Assembly (NCBI GenBank): GCA_008638375.1
Contig: CM018038.1
Location: forward strand, 35,188,597-35,252,596
Direction of reading: 5' to 3'
Length of the DNA stretch: 64,000 nucleotides
Source: Nyssa sinensis
Taxonomy: Eukaryota > Streptophyta > Magnoliopsida > Cornales > Nyssaceae
A program made the position numbers and the translations under genes. Positions 50,297 to 62,620 of the stretch are shown here, one piece after another. Every line of letters begins with the position of its first letter. Within the stretch, counting starts at the first letter, position 1. The notes below the pieces were generated by a model. That model had not been told where the DNA came from. It worked only from the letters and a program-made list of their open reading frames with translations, and searched no databases.

Positions 50297-50400
50297 ATGG
50301 TCGGTGGCTTATTGGTAGCCACTAAGCCTATAGGCTTTTGCGGCTTGGTGGTCTTGGGTTCGATTTTTAGGGACAACAGGTTCTTTGCCCACTTTTGTTT
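50297..50400 (+). other. tRNA/SINE-like pol III boxes within 3' LTR
   Basis: TGGCTTATTGGTA (50305-50317) resembles a pol III A box, and GGTTCGATTTT (50357-50367) a B box, with tRNA-like spacing. The same pair is in the other LTR. It is followed by a T-run. No complete tRNA cloverleaf can be drawn. Confidence 0.45.
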
Positions 50401-51481
50401 TTTTTTGAATTTTGCTCCGCTGTTTGGACAAGGGACAAACCAGGGCTAGGATATCCCTGGTCTTAACAAGGTTATTAAATCAGGCTTATTCCTTGTTGCC
50501 AAACAACCCTATTTTAAATTTAAAAACATTTAAATATATCTCAAAAATGACATAGCTTCATTGACCCTTATTGCGCCTAGGAGGGTTTTGCCCTGAACCC
50601 AAAACCGACCTGGATCTAATGATCCGTTACTGTTCATCGTCTTCCTCAAGACAATGAATAGTAACCATAACCTTAAAAAATCTCTTCTTCATTTTTCGTG
50701 TGTTTTGTGTTGCGATCTTCATCCGTTTTCAAAGAGTATGAGCTTTTGGAAGCTAATTAAGACCTTTGGAGTTGATTTAAAGGATTAAAACAGTCTCAAT
50801 GGTATTTGTTTAAAGTTCAATAATTGAACCTGCAACTCTATCGTAAAGGTTCATTTTTGAACCTTTTTACCTTGAGTTTGCTATGTCATGGTCCTAGGGT
50901 TATGGGGATGCATCCCTCGATCAAGAAATCAAGTTTAGTGTTCGATTTGTGAGTATTGATTTCAAACCCGTATTCTGTAAATCTGAATTGGTTGGTTAAA
51001 GGAAAGGTGCACTAAGGTAGTGATACGTCATCTCTTTTTTTGAATATCCTTCACTCTTCTACTTTAAGTATATTTTCTAAGGCCATTATAACCCAAAAGT
51101 GTTAGTTGCCTAGTGATTTTCCCCTTTGAGTGTTAGTTGTTCATTTGTTCAAGGTGTTGGGTTCAAGTCTCAGCCAACCCTTTGTTGGCCTTACTTTTCT
51201 TTATTTTATTTTTCTTTTATTAGGGTCTTGTAGTCTCTGTTAAAGAGAACTTATTTGTTTAGTCACTATTTGAAACTAAGGTGTGTAAAACATGGTTATT
51301 ATTTACTAATGCCTCTTGATTTTTATTTGAATTCCTTTTTGATAATTTGTATGTTGACACACCATTTTGCACTTAAGTTAAGTCATGGATGGTTCGAAAT
51401 ACTACTAAAAGATCCCACTTTTCATTGATAATGTTCATTACAATGCCTTGACCATCTATTAGCTAGGTTAGGGGTGCTACA

Positions 51482-51492
51482 TTCTCCCCTTC
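51482..51492 (-). other. Gypsy polypurine tract
   Basis: On the minus strand GAAGGGGAGAA lies directly before the 3' LTR start TGTAGCACCCC. Confidence 0.85.
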
Positions 51493-52911
51493 TACAAAAC
51501 GTTTGGTTCCTCAAACTTTCCATTCCTCATTCATTGAACAACTCAGGGTACTAGGTACGCATTTCATTTTTTCGCTCCCAAGTAGCCTCCTCGATGGCAT
51601 AGTTCCTCCAAAGGACTTTCACTAGGGGGATAATATTATGACGCAACACCTGCTCTTTACTATCTAATATCTTCACAGAACGCTAGATATAGCTCAAGTC
51701 TTCTTCGATCTTTAAAGGCTTTAATTCGACCGCTTGATTAGGTTCATACACACACGCCGTAACACAGAGACATGGAATACATCATGCACTCTGACGAGTT
51801 CCGGGGGCAAGGCTAGCTGATTTATCTACTAGCCCCACTTTAGCTATTATTTGGAATGGCTCGATGTAGTGGGGACTAAGCTTCCCCTTTGTGCCAAACT
51901 TGAGTTTGCCCTTGAACGAAGACACTTTGAGAAATTCAAAATCATCAACCCGAAACTCCAAATCCTTCCTTTAGGTGTTAGCGTAGCTTTTATACTTACT
52001 CTATGTAGTCTATAGGTGTTAACGGATGGTCTGAATCCTTTCTATTGTGGCCTGGATTAATTCGAGTCCAAGTAGCTTCCTATCACCTATCTCCGCCCAA
52101 CACTCTAGAGATATGCACTTCCTTCCATCTAATGCTTCGTAAGGCGCTGCTCAGATACTGGACTGATAGATGTTGTTATAGGGGAATTCTATCAGTAGAA
52201 TGTGACTCGCCCAACTTCCTTTAAAATCCAATGCACATAAATGTAAAATTTTTTCTAATATCTGGATCACTTTCTTGGATTGGCCATCCATTTTCAGATG
52301 GTAGGATATACTAAGTCTCAGTTCAGTCCCAAGTGCCTCTTGTATCGACTTCCAAAACCTCGACACAAAATATGGATCGTGGTCTGAGACGATGGACACC
52401 GGAATGTCGTATAGCCTCACAATCTTTTGAATATATAGCTCAGTTAACTTTTTCAAAGGGTACGTCTTCTTGATTGGTAAGAATTGGGCACACATGGTCA
52501 ATCTATCCATAATTACCCAAACTAATCACATCATTTGCTAGTAAGGGGTAGTCCATCTATAAAGGCCATCGTGATGTGTTCCCATTTCCATTCTGGAATA
52601 AAGAGTGGCTGCAAGAGTCTGCCTTGGCGTTTCTGTTCTACCTTCACCTGCTCATACTGGTTACATCATGCTATCAAGTTCGCTATATCTTTCTTCAAAC
52701 CCAGTCACCAATATTGCTCCCTAATGTCATGGTACATTTTGGTATTGCTAGGGTATATAACAAATTGTGAAAAATAAGCTTCCTCCATAATTTTCTTATT
52801 GAGATCTGGCTGGCTAAGTACAAAAATTCTCCCTTGGAACTGTAAGATTCTGTCACAGATCTCGTATTTGGGTTTACAACCTTCCTCAACTTCTTTCCTA
52901 AGCTTGTACAT
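51493..52911 (-). pseudogene. Gypsy integrase, broken
   Basis: The HHCC region is in 52911-52695. The core frame 52510-52151 reads MDRLTMCAQFLPIKKTYPLK, VSIVSDHDPYFVSRFWKSIQ and LSISYHLKMDGQSKKVIQIL. The C-terminal domain follows with FEFLKVSSFKGKLKFGTKGK and VEELTHYIEPF-like text, then PLVKVLWRNYAIEEATWERK, the usual gypsy chromovirus pol end. Several stops occur between segments. Confidence 0.88.
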
Positions 52912-53045
52912 GGCCTAACCAGTCATTGCCCTTTCCGTAGCCTTTCCACTAGGGTAGATTAGATTACGAGACCTGCCAGTAACGCTTGTAAACCAGGCAG
53001 GATTACCTTGATCCTCATTCCTTTCAGATCTTTGATTAGTTCTGT

Positions 53046-53384
53046 CTAACTAGTGATTGTGCATGCAAGACTTCTCGACTTCCTACTCAGGGTATCTGCT
53101 ACCACATTGGCTTTGCCTGGGTGGTATTGTATGCTCATGTCATAATCCTTGATTAGTTCCAACCATCGACGTTGCCTCTTGTTTAAATCCTTTTGGGTGA
53201 ACAAGTATTTGAGGCTTTTGTGATTGGTGAAGATCTCGCACGCTTCCCTATATAGATAGTGACGCCATATATTGAGAGCGAACACTACTGTTGCCAACTC
53301 TAGATCACGTGTGGGGTAATTCTTCTCGTGTGGCCTCATTTGTTGAGAAGCGTAAGCAATAACCTTACCATCATGCATTAACAT
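53046..53384 (-). pseudogene. Gypsy RNase H
   Basis: The frame has [40 protein letters not shown] and [20 protein letters not shown], then [17 protein letters not shown]. All common RNase H motifs of Ty3/gypsy pol are recognisable. Confidence 0.92.
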
Positions 53385-54400
53385 GCAACCTAACCCTTTG
53401 TATGAGGTGTCATTGTAAATTACAAACTTCTTATCCTAGGTTAGAATGGCAAGGATGGGAGCTATGGTCAACTTCTCCTTTAGTGTTTGGAAACTTTGTT
53501 CTCTTTCTTCGGTCCATACAAAAGGTGTATCTTTTTGGGTTAGTTAGGTGAAGGGCTTAGCTATCTTGGCAAAATCCTTCATAAATATGCGGTAGTAACC
53601 GGCTAACCCCATAAAGCTTCTGACTTCGGTGACCGTGGTGGGTTGCTGCCAGTTAACTATCGCCTCTATCTTGTGCAGATGAACGGAGATGCCATTTTTA
53701 CCGATCATGTGCCCCGAAAGGTAATGTTATCTAGCCATAATTTATACTTGGTGAACTTAGCGTACAACTTATGCTTTCTCAGTGTCTATAATGCCAGTCT
53801 TAAATGCCTCTCATGTTCCTCCGCACTCTGAGAGTAAATTAAGAAATCGTCAATGAATATAATGACAAACTCATCTTAGTAGGGCTTGAATACTTTGTTC
53901 ATCAAATCCATAAAGGTTGTATGGGGCATTAGTTACCCCGAATGGCATAACCACAAACTCATAGTGTCTATCCTGAGTCCTAAAAGTTATCTTCAGTTTG
54001 TTCTCCTCTCTTACTTTCACTTGGTGGTACCCTGTTCGTAAGTTAATCTTCGAGAAAACTTGTGCCCCTTGCAATTGATTGAACAACTCATCAATCCTGG
54101 ACAGAGGGTACTTGTTTTTTACAGTCACCATTTTTCAACTCCCGATAATCTATATAGAGCCTTAGTGACCCATCTTTCTTTTTGACAAACAGGACTGGTG
54201 CGCCCCATGGTGACACACTCGGAGAGATAAACCCTTTGTTTAACAATTCTTGTAGTGCACCTTCAATTCCCTTAACTTTGTTGGTGCCATTTTGTATGGG
54301 GCCTTAAAGATAGGCTGTGCTCTGGGAACTAGGTCAATAGAGAATTATATTTCTCGGTCCACGATATCACTAGGCAGATCTTTAGGAAAAACATCCAGAA
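53385..54400 (-). pseudogene. Gypsy reverse transcriptase and upstream linker
   Basis: From the N-terminal side: DLPSDIVDREI and [60 protein letters not shown], then [20 protein letters not shown] and FEVVMPFG-type text (here [14 protein letters not shown]), down to the thumb. Between about 53840 and 53890 the YxDD strand is disrupted by stops. The last protease-like region above 54400 is too decayed to define. Confidence 0.88.
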
Positions 54401-54848
54401 ATTCCCTTACTATTCTTCCTTAGACGAGTCTATGCTTGAGTATCTAAAATACTACACAAGTACCTGGGACATCCCATCTGTAACATTTTATGGGCTTCAT
54501 GGCGAAGACTAGGTATGACGGGGATGCCACACCCACACTTTCTTACACAAACTCTCAGGTTTTGCTATCTTGATCTGTTTAACAAAAGAAAAATGACATT
54601 AAAAAATCTATGCAGGTCTAATTACATCTAGTTGTCATGATCACATAAGGTTTTCCTCTTAATGAATTTTTGAATTAAAGATTGGGATACGTCCTTACTT
54701 AATCCTAGTCGGCTTTGCCTGTACGTAGAGTCCTTATTTCCTAGATCGCATTCCTCGGTCTAGGTAATCCTATCGGTTTGGCACCAACTGCATTGGTGCC
54801 TATGCTTGATACTAACTTTGTTAGTATCCTTGCTTCTAACCTAATACT

Positions 54849-54860
54849 CTAATATCATTC
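54849..54860 (-). other. Gypsy primer-binding site (degenerate)
   Basis: Just inside the 5' LTR the minus strand reads GAATGATATTAGAGTATTAG. TGATATTAGAGT agrees with TGGTATCAGAGC at 9 of 12 positions. Confidence 0.6.
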
Positions 54861-56732
54861 TGTCACATCCCCAACCCCACCCTATGTGGGTTAGGGATAG
54901 TGACCGACTAGTCAAGCACCCCGCCAATATACTACCTTTGGCGTAGCATATTGGTAATGTGTCCAACTTGAGGCCATCAATTGGCATACAATTCCATGAA
55001 TTTACAATATAACATTGTAGTAAAAAAAAATAACATCGTAGAGCATGATCTGCTAGTATAGTCATCGAATAAATCTAAGATTTGTTCTAGTTTTAAATAT
55101 TATAGCCCCAAATTTCTTTCCTTGGCAATACTACAAAATAACAAAATAGGCCTTGGAACTCTCATCCAAATCCAAAGAGGTGGCTATAAAACCTTGTCCT
55201 TCTTAAGCCAGACTGTTGGGTCTTGAACCTGAAATATGTGGGAATAAACCTGTGAGCTTACACAAAGCTCATGAGTAACACACGTTTCCTATCATGGATT
55301 TGAGAAATCCCTTCTTATAAATTTTTCTTGTAAAATGGATAGCAATTAAGAAAAATCTTTACTTAGAAGCTACTGGCATTATTTTCATAATACGATAAAA
55401 TGAATATGTGGTTCTTTAACATTTGATGAAATCCTTAGATAAAAGTTCATGCTAGTTTGGTCTTGCAAGATATCATTTCATGATGCATTTCACAACAATG
55501 GAAACAAATAGGTAAGTGTCACATGTCAACATCCTTATAGCGTATGCCCTTGAGGGTCATTGTATTCACCTTGGTGACCATCTATACAATTTAGAGCTCT
55601 GGGCTTACATAGCCCCTTTTGGATTCTAGACTCCCGGTGAAGGCCTCACCATATTGGCCAACCTCAGGCGGGGTTTGTAAGACAAACTCTACTAAAATGG
55701 GTTTTCAAAACATTAATGGCTATCCAAATCTCAAAAATATTTAAGGATACTTTAAGCATGTTGTTTAAACTTTTAACGTAATGACAAAAAGTTATTCGAT
55801 GATAAAACATAGCATGCATAGTGAAAAGACAGTGAAGAACTGAAATTAAACTAGAAGCCTCTATTTCAGGCTTTGGGGTTACTCATAAATTATACTTACT
55901 CTACAGCTACTTGGTAATTGCTACTACATTCCTAGTTATTGGGCGACTCGAGTTCTTGGAAGTTTCACCTATGATCTCTTGTCTAGCGGACAGCCTCTTT
56001 GTGGCCCACTCCATCATCCATCGACCTTTTGGGAGATTGGGGGTCCTAATGATAAAAGGGTTCCAACTTTGCACTTCCACTTTTCGGGCAATCTTTATCT
56101 CTCTCTTTTCTACCTCTTTCCTCCATACTTGGTCATCCATAACTTATTCGTTAATTGGTTGGCTCGATTCATAAGTTTCTGGGCCCTATGATAGTAATTA
56201 GTATTCATTAATATTATTTTAAAAGTACATTTCTTAAGGACTTATACTTTACGGACCTTAGTTGCTCAAACAGACTTCACCACTAAGTTCAAAAAATCTA
56301 AAAATGGTTACGTATAAAGTTTTATAACTTTTGGAGTTCATTTGATTACCTAACTAAGACTGTAAACTTTTGTAGAAAAGGTCCCTCGATCTTCGTTTAT
56401 ATTTTGGAAAATCTGTTTACTAAAATGGACATCACCATTGGATCTAGAGTGTCAAAGAATGTTAAGATAGGTGTTTTCATAGTCATCTAGTTCAGTTGAC
56501 AGCTTAATTAATACATTAGGACATAATTAGAATTATTAGTTTGTCAATTTATATTTTTCGGTAGCTAATTTCACATATAAAACTCCGTCATTGAGTCCGG
56601 AATGCCCAAAAATGCTAGGGTGGACACTCTTTTCATTTTATTTGGACGTACATAGCATTTAATTTAATTAATTTAATTAATCTAATTAACTAATTAATTT
56701 CCTAAAATATATTTATCATGTTAGATAAATAC

Positions 56733-56840
56733 ACAGTGGTCAATGGCTTATTGGTAACCACTTAGCCCATAGGCTCTTGCGGCTTGGTGGTCTTGGGTTC
56801 GATTTTTGGGGACAGCAGGTCCCTTACTCATTTTTTTTTT
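56733..56840 (+). other. tRNA/SINE-like pol III boxes within 5' LTR
   Basis: TGGCTTATTGGTA (56744-56756) and GGTTCGATTTT (56796-56806) match the pair in the other LTR and are followed by a T-run. Because both LTRs have it, the block was in the element before it inserted here. Confidence 0.45.
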
Positions 56841-57163
56841 CTAAAATTTTCATCCACCAAACAACGAACAAGGGACAGACAAGGGATAGGATGTCGAAGG
56901 TCTGAACAGGGTTATTAAATCAGGCTTATTCCATGTTTCCAAACAACCATTTTTAAAATTTAAAAACATTTAAATATTTCTCAAAAACCCTTACTACGCG
57001 TGGGTGGGTTCCGACCTGAACCCGAAATTGACCCGGATCCTATGACTTGTTACTGTTCATCGTCTTCCTCAAGACAATGAAAAGTAACCGTAACCCTAAA
57101 AAATTTCTACTTCATTTTTCATGTGTTTTGTGTAGTGATTTTCATCTGTTTTCAAAGGATATG

Positions 57164-59935
57164 TGTCACGCCCCGAATTTTCAAAACTTGGGGAGTGAAT
57201 GAAAGTGACTTAAAAAGAAGTAATAAAATACAATGAAATAGATTTAGTTGATTACATATTAATTTCTCCATGTTTTTCAAAATTAAGAATGAAAAATACT
57301 AACTAGACTCACCCAAGATGAGTTCCAAATACTAGTCAAATACCTCTTCCAACCAATGGTAAAAAATAGTCTCAGTTATGTCCAAGCATAACCTCTAAGA
57401 TAGCCCCAAAAATGTCTAATGTGCCTTGAAACAAAAGCCCAAAATGGTCCCAGATGCCCTAAGGCATAGACCAAGAATAGGATAAAAATTCTACCTAAAG
57501 TGGTCTAAGGAAGTGGCCAAACATGGCTTTGAATAATGATTAGAATGTGTCCCAACAAGGTGCTCAACATGGCTTGGTATAATGGCCAAAAAAGGGCTCC
57601 AAAAGCTAGTGTTTAACATAGGAGTTAATGGCTTTAAAATGACTTTGGAGGGCATGTCATGGCATGCCTATGGCATGCCCATGGAGCAGGTGCGCGTAGG
57701 GGAAGTTGTAAAGCACAAAATAGCACACGGGCGTGCGCGTGGAAGGGTGGCTAGGCATTGGCTGCTTGCTGCCAATCTTGGTCCAAAATCTGAGTTTTTG
57801 ACATTTTTAAACCCATTTCAATTTATTTCTCACCAAACTTGGTGTGGGACCCTATGACATGTAAAATGACTGTTTTACCCTTTTTCCATTATTTTTAGAC
57901 CTTAAGTGATTTTTGGACTAATTGCCTATATTTTTCATTTCTTTACCTTTCTTTTTCCTCTTAATTCATTTAACTCCCTATTTAGAAAATCTAGGCATGC
58001 TCTCTCGCTCTACTCAACTTAGTTACTATTTTTAAAAAATTTTACCATAATTTCCTTTGTTTAGTGGCTTTTTTACTCATCCCATTCCTTATCATCATCC
58101 TCCTCAACACCAACAACACCACCTAATATAACCTTTATTTATACAATTTTATATTTCTAATATTCATAATCATATTTCAAAAACAAGTAACTACATGGAG
58201 CTCCATGCTCCTCATTTACATTGAATACACAATTACATGCAATCTAACATAAAATTAAGTTCATACTTTACACAAGGTCTAAGTTTTATACATGAATTAA
58301 ACGTCACAAGGGCTTATGCCCCTACATATAAAACATGGCCCTTAGGCCAAATATACTTCAAATCCACTTTCCCCTCTTTGATTCAAGACTTCTTCAAGTC
58401 TCATATGCCGGCAGCCTCATTTGAAAAATATAATCCCATGTAGGGTAAGTGCGACGACTTATATGACATAATGCTAAACAAAGAATAAAGGTAAATTGTG
58501 GCATGTACAAATTGAACATTTGTAAACTATAAACCTTTCAATTTATTAATGCAATGTAATGACAATATGCATGACACACATATGCAACTCTATGCCCAAC
58601 CCATGTCTCGCTTCACGGTCTACCCCCGTCAGCACGCAAGTATTGTTCATTTGGCCAGATTTTAGATTTTTCACCACAAGATCTACACCCTCATAATGCA
58701 TAGCACCAAAGTTCTCAACAAACACCATGTTTCCAAAGACTCAAAGTATGCCAATATGCCTTGATTTTACCATGCAATTTCAATGAGACATTTTATCAAA
58801 CACATAAGGTGTGCCTTACATTATACATCATACATTAAGCAAACCATAAATTTCAAACAACAAGACTTTGCCTTCATGAACATAGGCTATAATCCAATAA
58901 ATTATACATGTATTCATGTTACATGTTCACAACTTTACCAAATTCTCAAAGAATACACAAATGCACAAAGTACCAATACATTGAGTAAATCATAACTTTC
59001 AAACCATAAGATTTTGTCTACATGAACATAAGCTATAATGCAATCAATAATATATATATATATTTATGTTACATGTTCATCATTTTACCAAATTCTCAAA
59101 GAATACACAAGTACACAAAGTACCAACCCTAGGTTTCCAAAGCAATTATCTGCTAGGTGATTTTCTAACAACAAATAAGCATGTAAGTCACACAATCAAC
59201 TTATAAAAACACTAATAAACTTAATTCTAGTCTTTACTTAGCAAAATATCATACCTAGAAAGAGTTTTCTCAACCCTAGGGAGCTGTGTTCACTTTGAAA
59301 CAGAACCAATTAGTAGGATTATAACCCTTGTGGTGGGGAACAACTTCTTAGAAGGAAGCCTTGGAGATTCTAAGGCTAGAAATGACTTTTGGAAGGTAAA
59401 AAATTGAAAAACCTAGGTTTTCTTCATCGTTTCTCTCCAAGCTTGAGTTACAACACTTTCTCCAGCCAAATTCTAAATATTTTAACTCCTAAGTATCTTA
59501 TTTATACTAAAGGGTCAAGAGGTGAAAAGACCATTTTACCCTTAATGAGCTACGGGACCCCATTATTACACTACAGCCTATCCCGAAACGCTTCAATTTG
59601 ATATTTTGCTTTAACCAAAGTTCTTAAAATTATTTTAAATAATATTTTCTAAAAAAAAAAAATATTTTGGCCTGTTGGCGGCCGGGCCCACTCGAGCTAC
59701 TTGGGTTGTCCTTTTAGGCCCTTTTTCAAACTATTTCTACTTTTACTCAAATTCTCACAAGAGGTGTATTTTAACATTATAAGCATATTTATCTTCTATG
59801 AAATACTCAAATTATGCTTCTAAACATGACTTATATCTAAATAATGCATGTGTAGGGCCCTACCAGCAAATAATGCATGAATAGTATCCTATTGACAAAA
59901 ATGAAAAATTTATTTTGATTTTTTAGATCTCTACA
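57164..59935. mobile_element. Solo LTR-like insertion, 2.8 kb
   Basis: It starts TGTCACGCCCCG and ends GATCTCTACA, between ATATG (57159-57163) and GTATG (59936-59940). The other LTR has a single GTATG at the matching site (near 50738). No coding domain is present. TGTCACGCCCC is a common start of plant LTRs. It is a different family from the insertion in the other LTR. Confidence 0.78.
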
Positions 59936-60616
59936 GTATGATTTTTTGTATGCTAATCAAGACCTTTGGTGTTGATTTAGAGGATTAAAATAGCCTCAAT
60001 GGTTTTTGTTTAAATTTTGATAACTGAACCTGCAACTCCATCGTAAAGGTTCATTTTTGAATCTTTTTACCTTGGGTTTGCTTTGTCGTGGTCCTAGGGT
60101 TATGGGGATGCATCCTTCAATCAAGAAATTAGATTTAGTGTTTGATTTGTGAGGGTTGATTTCAAACCCGTATTTTGCAACTCTGAATTTTTCTCTCGTA
60201 CGTCCTTGGTCCATTTTTGATAATGTTGGTTGTTTTGTGACCTTTATAGCTTTTAGATCAATTCCTAAGTGTTAGAAATCCATTTCTTTCTACTCTATTC
60301 TGACCCACCTTCTTGGAGGTCATCAATGGTGGGTTCTGTGTTTTCTTATTATTTTTTTTTATGGTTTAACTCGTAAAGAATGATCTAGTATGCATAGAAA
60401 TTACTAGCAATTGAAATCGGTTAGAAAGGGTTCGATTTCTTCACATTTGGGAGCTTCTCTAATTTTCTCTCTCGGTTTCCTCCCTATTTCAACTGCAGTG
60501 CTTTTGTTCCTTCTTTTTGGTTCAGTTGATGGAGCTCTTCTTCTTATTCTTCTTTAGACAGCCGTGCATGGATGAGCCCTTCCCTTTTTCTTCTTCTTTT
60601 TTTTCTTTCTTTTTCC

Positions 60617-60623
<7 letters not shown>

Positions 60624-60658
<35 letters not shown>

Positions 60659-60662
60659 TCCT
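60624..60662. repeat. (CT)n microsatellite
   Basis: The (CT)n run is broken by TTT. It lies in the portion of the 5' LTR that the 3' LTR lacks. Confidence 0.93.
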
Positions 60663-61257
60663 CACTTTCTCTCTCTATGGCAGACGCACTGCTCAAGGGT
60701 AGCGTTTGAACCCTTATGATACTCTTCCCTCATGCATGGTCTGAATAGTATGAGTTGTTTCATATCCATGTGATTGGTTGGTGGGGAAGTGCACTAGGGT
60801 AGTGACACCTCATCTTTTTTGAATTTCCTGCACTCTTTTACTTTAAGTATATTTTTTGAGGCCATCATAACACAGAAGTGCTAGTTGCCTAGTGGTTTTT
60901 TCCTTTGAGTGTTAGTTGTTCATTTGTTTACGGTGTTGGGTTTAAGCCTTGGCCAACCCCTTATTGGCCTTACTTTTCTTTTTTTATTTTTTCTTTTGTT
61001 AGGGTCTCTTAGTCTCTTTTAAAGATAAATTATTTGTTTAGTCACTATTTGAAACTAAGGTGTGTAAAACATAGTTATTATTTACTAATGCCTCTTGATT
61101 CTTATTTAAATTCCTTTTTGATAATTTGTAAGTTGACACACAATTTTGCACTTAAGTCATGGCTAATCGTTCGAAATACTACTAAAAGATCCCTTTTTTC
61201 ATCGACATTATTCATTACAATGCCTTAACCATCTATTAGCTGGGTTGGGGTGTTACA

Positions 61258-61925
61258 GTTTTTGCCTAGATGGATTATGTACGCGGACAATTTTTGCCTG
61301 GATAGATTACATCATCAGACTTTTTTTTGCCTAGATGGAATATGCCCTTAGATGGTTTTTTACTAGATGGAATATGTCCTTAGACAGTTTTTACCTAGAT
61401 GGATTATGTCATCGGACAATTTACCTAGAAGGGAATTTCATCCTAATAGGTTGATAAAATGTTGCTTTGGATGACTTACCTAAAAGGAAACTCCATCCTA
61501 ATAGGTTGATAAAATGCATCCTTGGACGACTTACCTAAAAGGAAATTTCATCTTAATAGGTTGATAAAATGCTTCCTCAGACGACTTACCTAAATGGGAA
61601 CTCCATCCTAACAGGTTGATAAAATTGCGTCCTCAGATGACTTACCTAAAAGGGAACTTCATTCTAATAGGTTGATAAAATAAGTCCTCAGATGACTTAC
61701 CTATAAGGAAATTTCATCCTAATAGGTTGATAAAATTGCATCCTTAGATGACTTGCCTAAAAGGGAACTCTATCCTAATAGATTGATAAAATGCGTCCTC
61801 AGACGACTAACCTAAAAGGGAACTTCATCCTAATAGCTTAATGAAATGCGTTCTCAGGTAACTTACCTGAAAGGGAACTCCATCCTAATATGTTGATAAA
61901 ATACGTCCTCGGACGACTTATGTGG
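61258..61925. repeat. Tandem array, right part, 55-bp units
   Basis: First come about five TTTTTGCCTAGATGGATTATGTC-type units. Then GACTTACCTAAAAGG...CCATCCTAATAGGTTGATAAAAT recurs at 61473, 61528, 61583, 61639, 61694, 61750, 61805 and 61860, i.e. 55-56 bp apart, about nine copies. Confidence 0.93.
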
Positions 61926-62479
61926 AGAGTGAAAACTCCATGTGGAATGTTTGATTATGACTCGTTAGGGAGATGACTTAGGTTAACTCCACTAGAATGA
62001 TAGAATTCAGTAATACTCCACAGGGAATAATTAATTAACCCTGCAGGCAAGAATGGAGTTGTTGGGATGACTTGGTGGTTATAACTTGTTGGAGCAAGGA
62101 AACCAAATTAGTTCATTTGGAAACAAACTTGATGATTGTGAGTTGTGAGGAAGATAATTGAGACTTATTCAAATGGGGAAATTTGGCATTTCCATTGCAA
62201 TGACAGTGGTTTCATTAAGGTGACTGGCTAACTTTTGTGAAAAAGTAAGCCAACATGGTTTATATCTATTGAGGAATGACTCTTTTGAGAAAATGGTAAA
62301 TTAGAGTCAATTCCAATTGACCTTATGAGGAAGGATTTAATCGAGTTTCAGACCATAAGGTTATGTTGCTCAACTTTTTCTTAGGATAGGAGAACAACAA
62401 GTGTACTCAACTTTGAAATGAGGTACACTCAAAGCGACACACTCAACTAATGATAAGAGTTAACCTTTAGCTTCACATA
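61926..62479. other. Array flank, no gene
   Basis: The text contains loosely repeated ACTCCAC/GAGTTG and TTGTTGG phrases and is probably the continuation of the same old element. No coding frame is seen. Confidence 0.45.
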
Positions 62480-62620
62480 CAAGTGTGCGTGTCACCAATA
62501 GTATTAGCGACATGATGATTAGCGACGCACAAATGAGCGTCGCTAAAACCATTTAGCAATGCATATTGGTATTATTAGCGACGCTCACGAGCATTACTAA
62601 AAGTGGTTTTTCCTGTAGTG
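62480..62620 (-). mobile_element. CACTA (En/Spm-like) transposon terminus
   Basis: On the minus strand the sequence begins CACTACAGGAAAAACCAC at 62620, the classic CACTA terminus. It continues with repeated TAGCGACG/TAGCGACA subterminal motifs (GCGTCGCTAA on the opposite strand) at about 62505, 62530, 62545 and 62575. Only one end is present; the rest is not recognisable leftward. Confidence 0.85.

Larger units (their letters stand above)
44818..51481 (-). repeat. Gypsy 3' LTR, carrying a 3.6-kb insertion
   Basis: This is the partner of 54861-61257. It contains the TG...CA insertion 46070-49666 and lacks about 575 bp that the other LTR has at about 60195-60770. Excluding the insertion it is near 3.07 kb. 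Aligned parts show many substitutions, so the element is old. Confidence 0.85.
44818..61257 (-). mobile_element. Ty3/gypsy chromovirus-like element, 16.4 kb with nested insertions
   Basis: The two LTRs run from TGTCACATC to TGCTACA/TGTTACA (44818-51481 and 54861-61257). The flanks are ATTTT and GTTTT, a near-perfect 5-bp duplication, and the tandem array continues in register on both sides. Pol lies on the minus strand in the 3.4-kb interior. The RT ([30 protein letters not shown]) and the integrase end (VLRHNIIPLVKVLWRNYA) are of Tekay/Del type as I know it. Gag is missing. The LTRs, about 3.1-3.6 kb without insertions, are unusually long against so short an interior. Confidence 0.87.
54861..61257 (-). 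repeat. Gypsy 5' LTR, carrying a 2.8-kb insertion
   Basis: It begins (plus-strand side) TGTCACATCCCCAACCCC and ends GGGGTGTTACA. It contains the separate TG...CA insertion 57164-59935. Without it the LTR is about 3.6 kb. Confidence 0.85.

Noticed and set aside
50290..50380. A tRNA gene
   Set aside because: A- and B-box-like motifs are present but no acceptor, anticodon or T stems pair properly, and the same text occurs in both LTRs of one element.
57582..57857. Plus-strand frame of 91 residues with GMPMEQVRVGEVV
   Set aside because: It lies within the 2.8-kb TG...CA insertion, has no domain resemblance, and GGCATGCC-type repeats create much of it.
60517..60702. Phe/Ser/Leu-rich frame that looks like a membrane segment
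   Set aside because: It comes from T-runs and a CT microsatellite in the 5' LTR of the gypsy element.
61473..61925. Regularly spaced direct repeats that could suggest a CRISPR array
   Set aside because: The 55-bp period is the whole unit with no unique spacers, the repeats are degenerate, there are no cas genes, and the DNA is plant nuclear.
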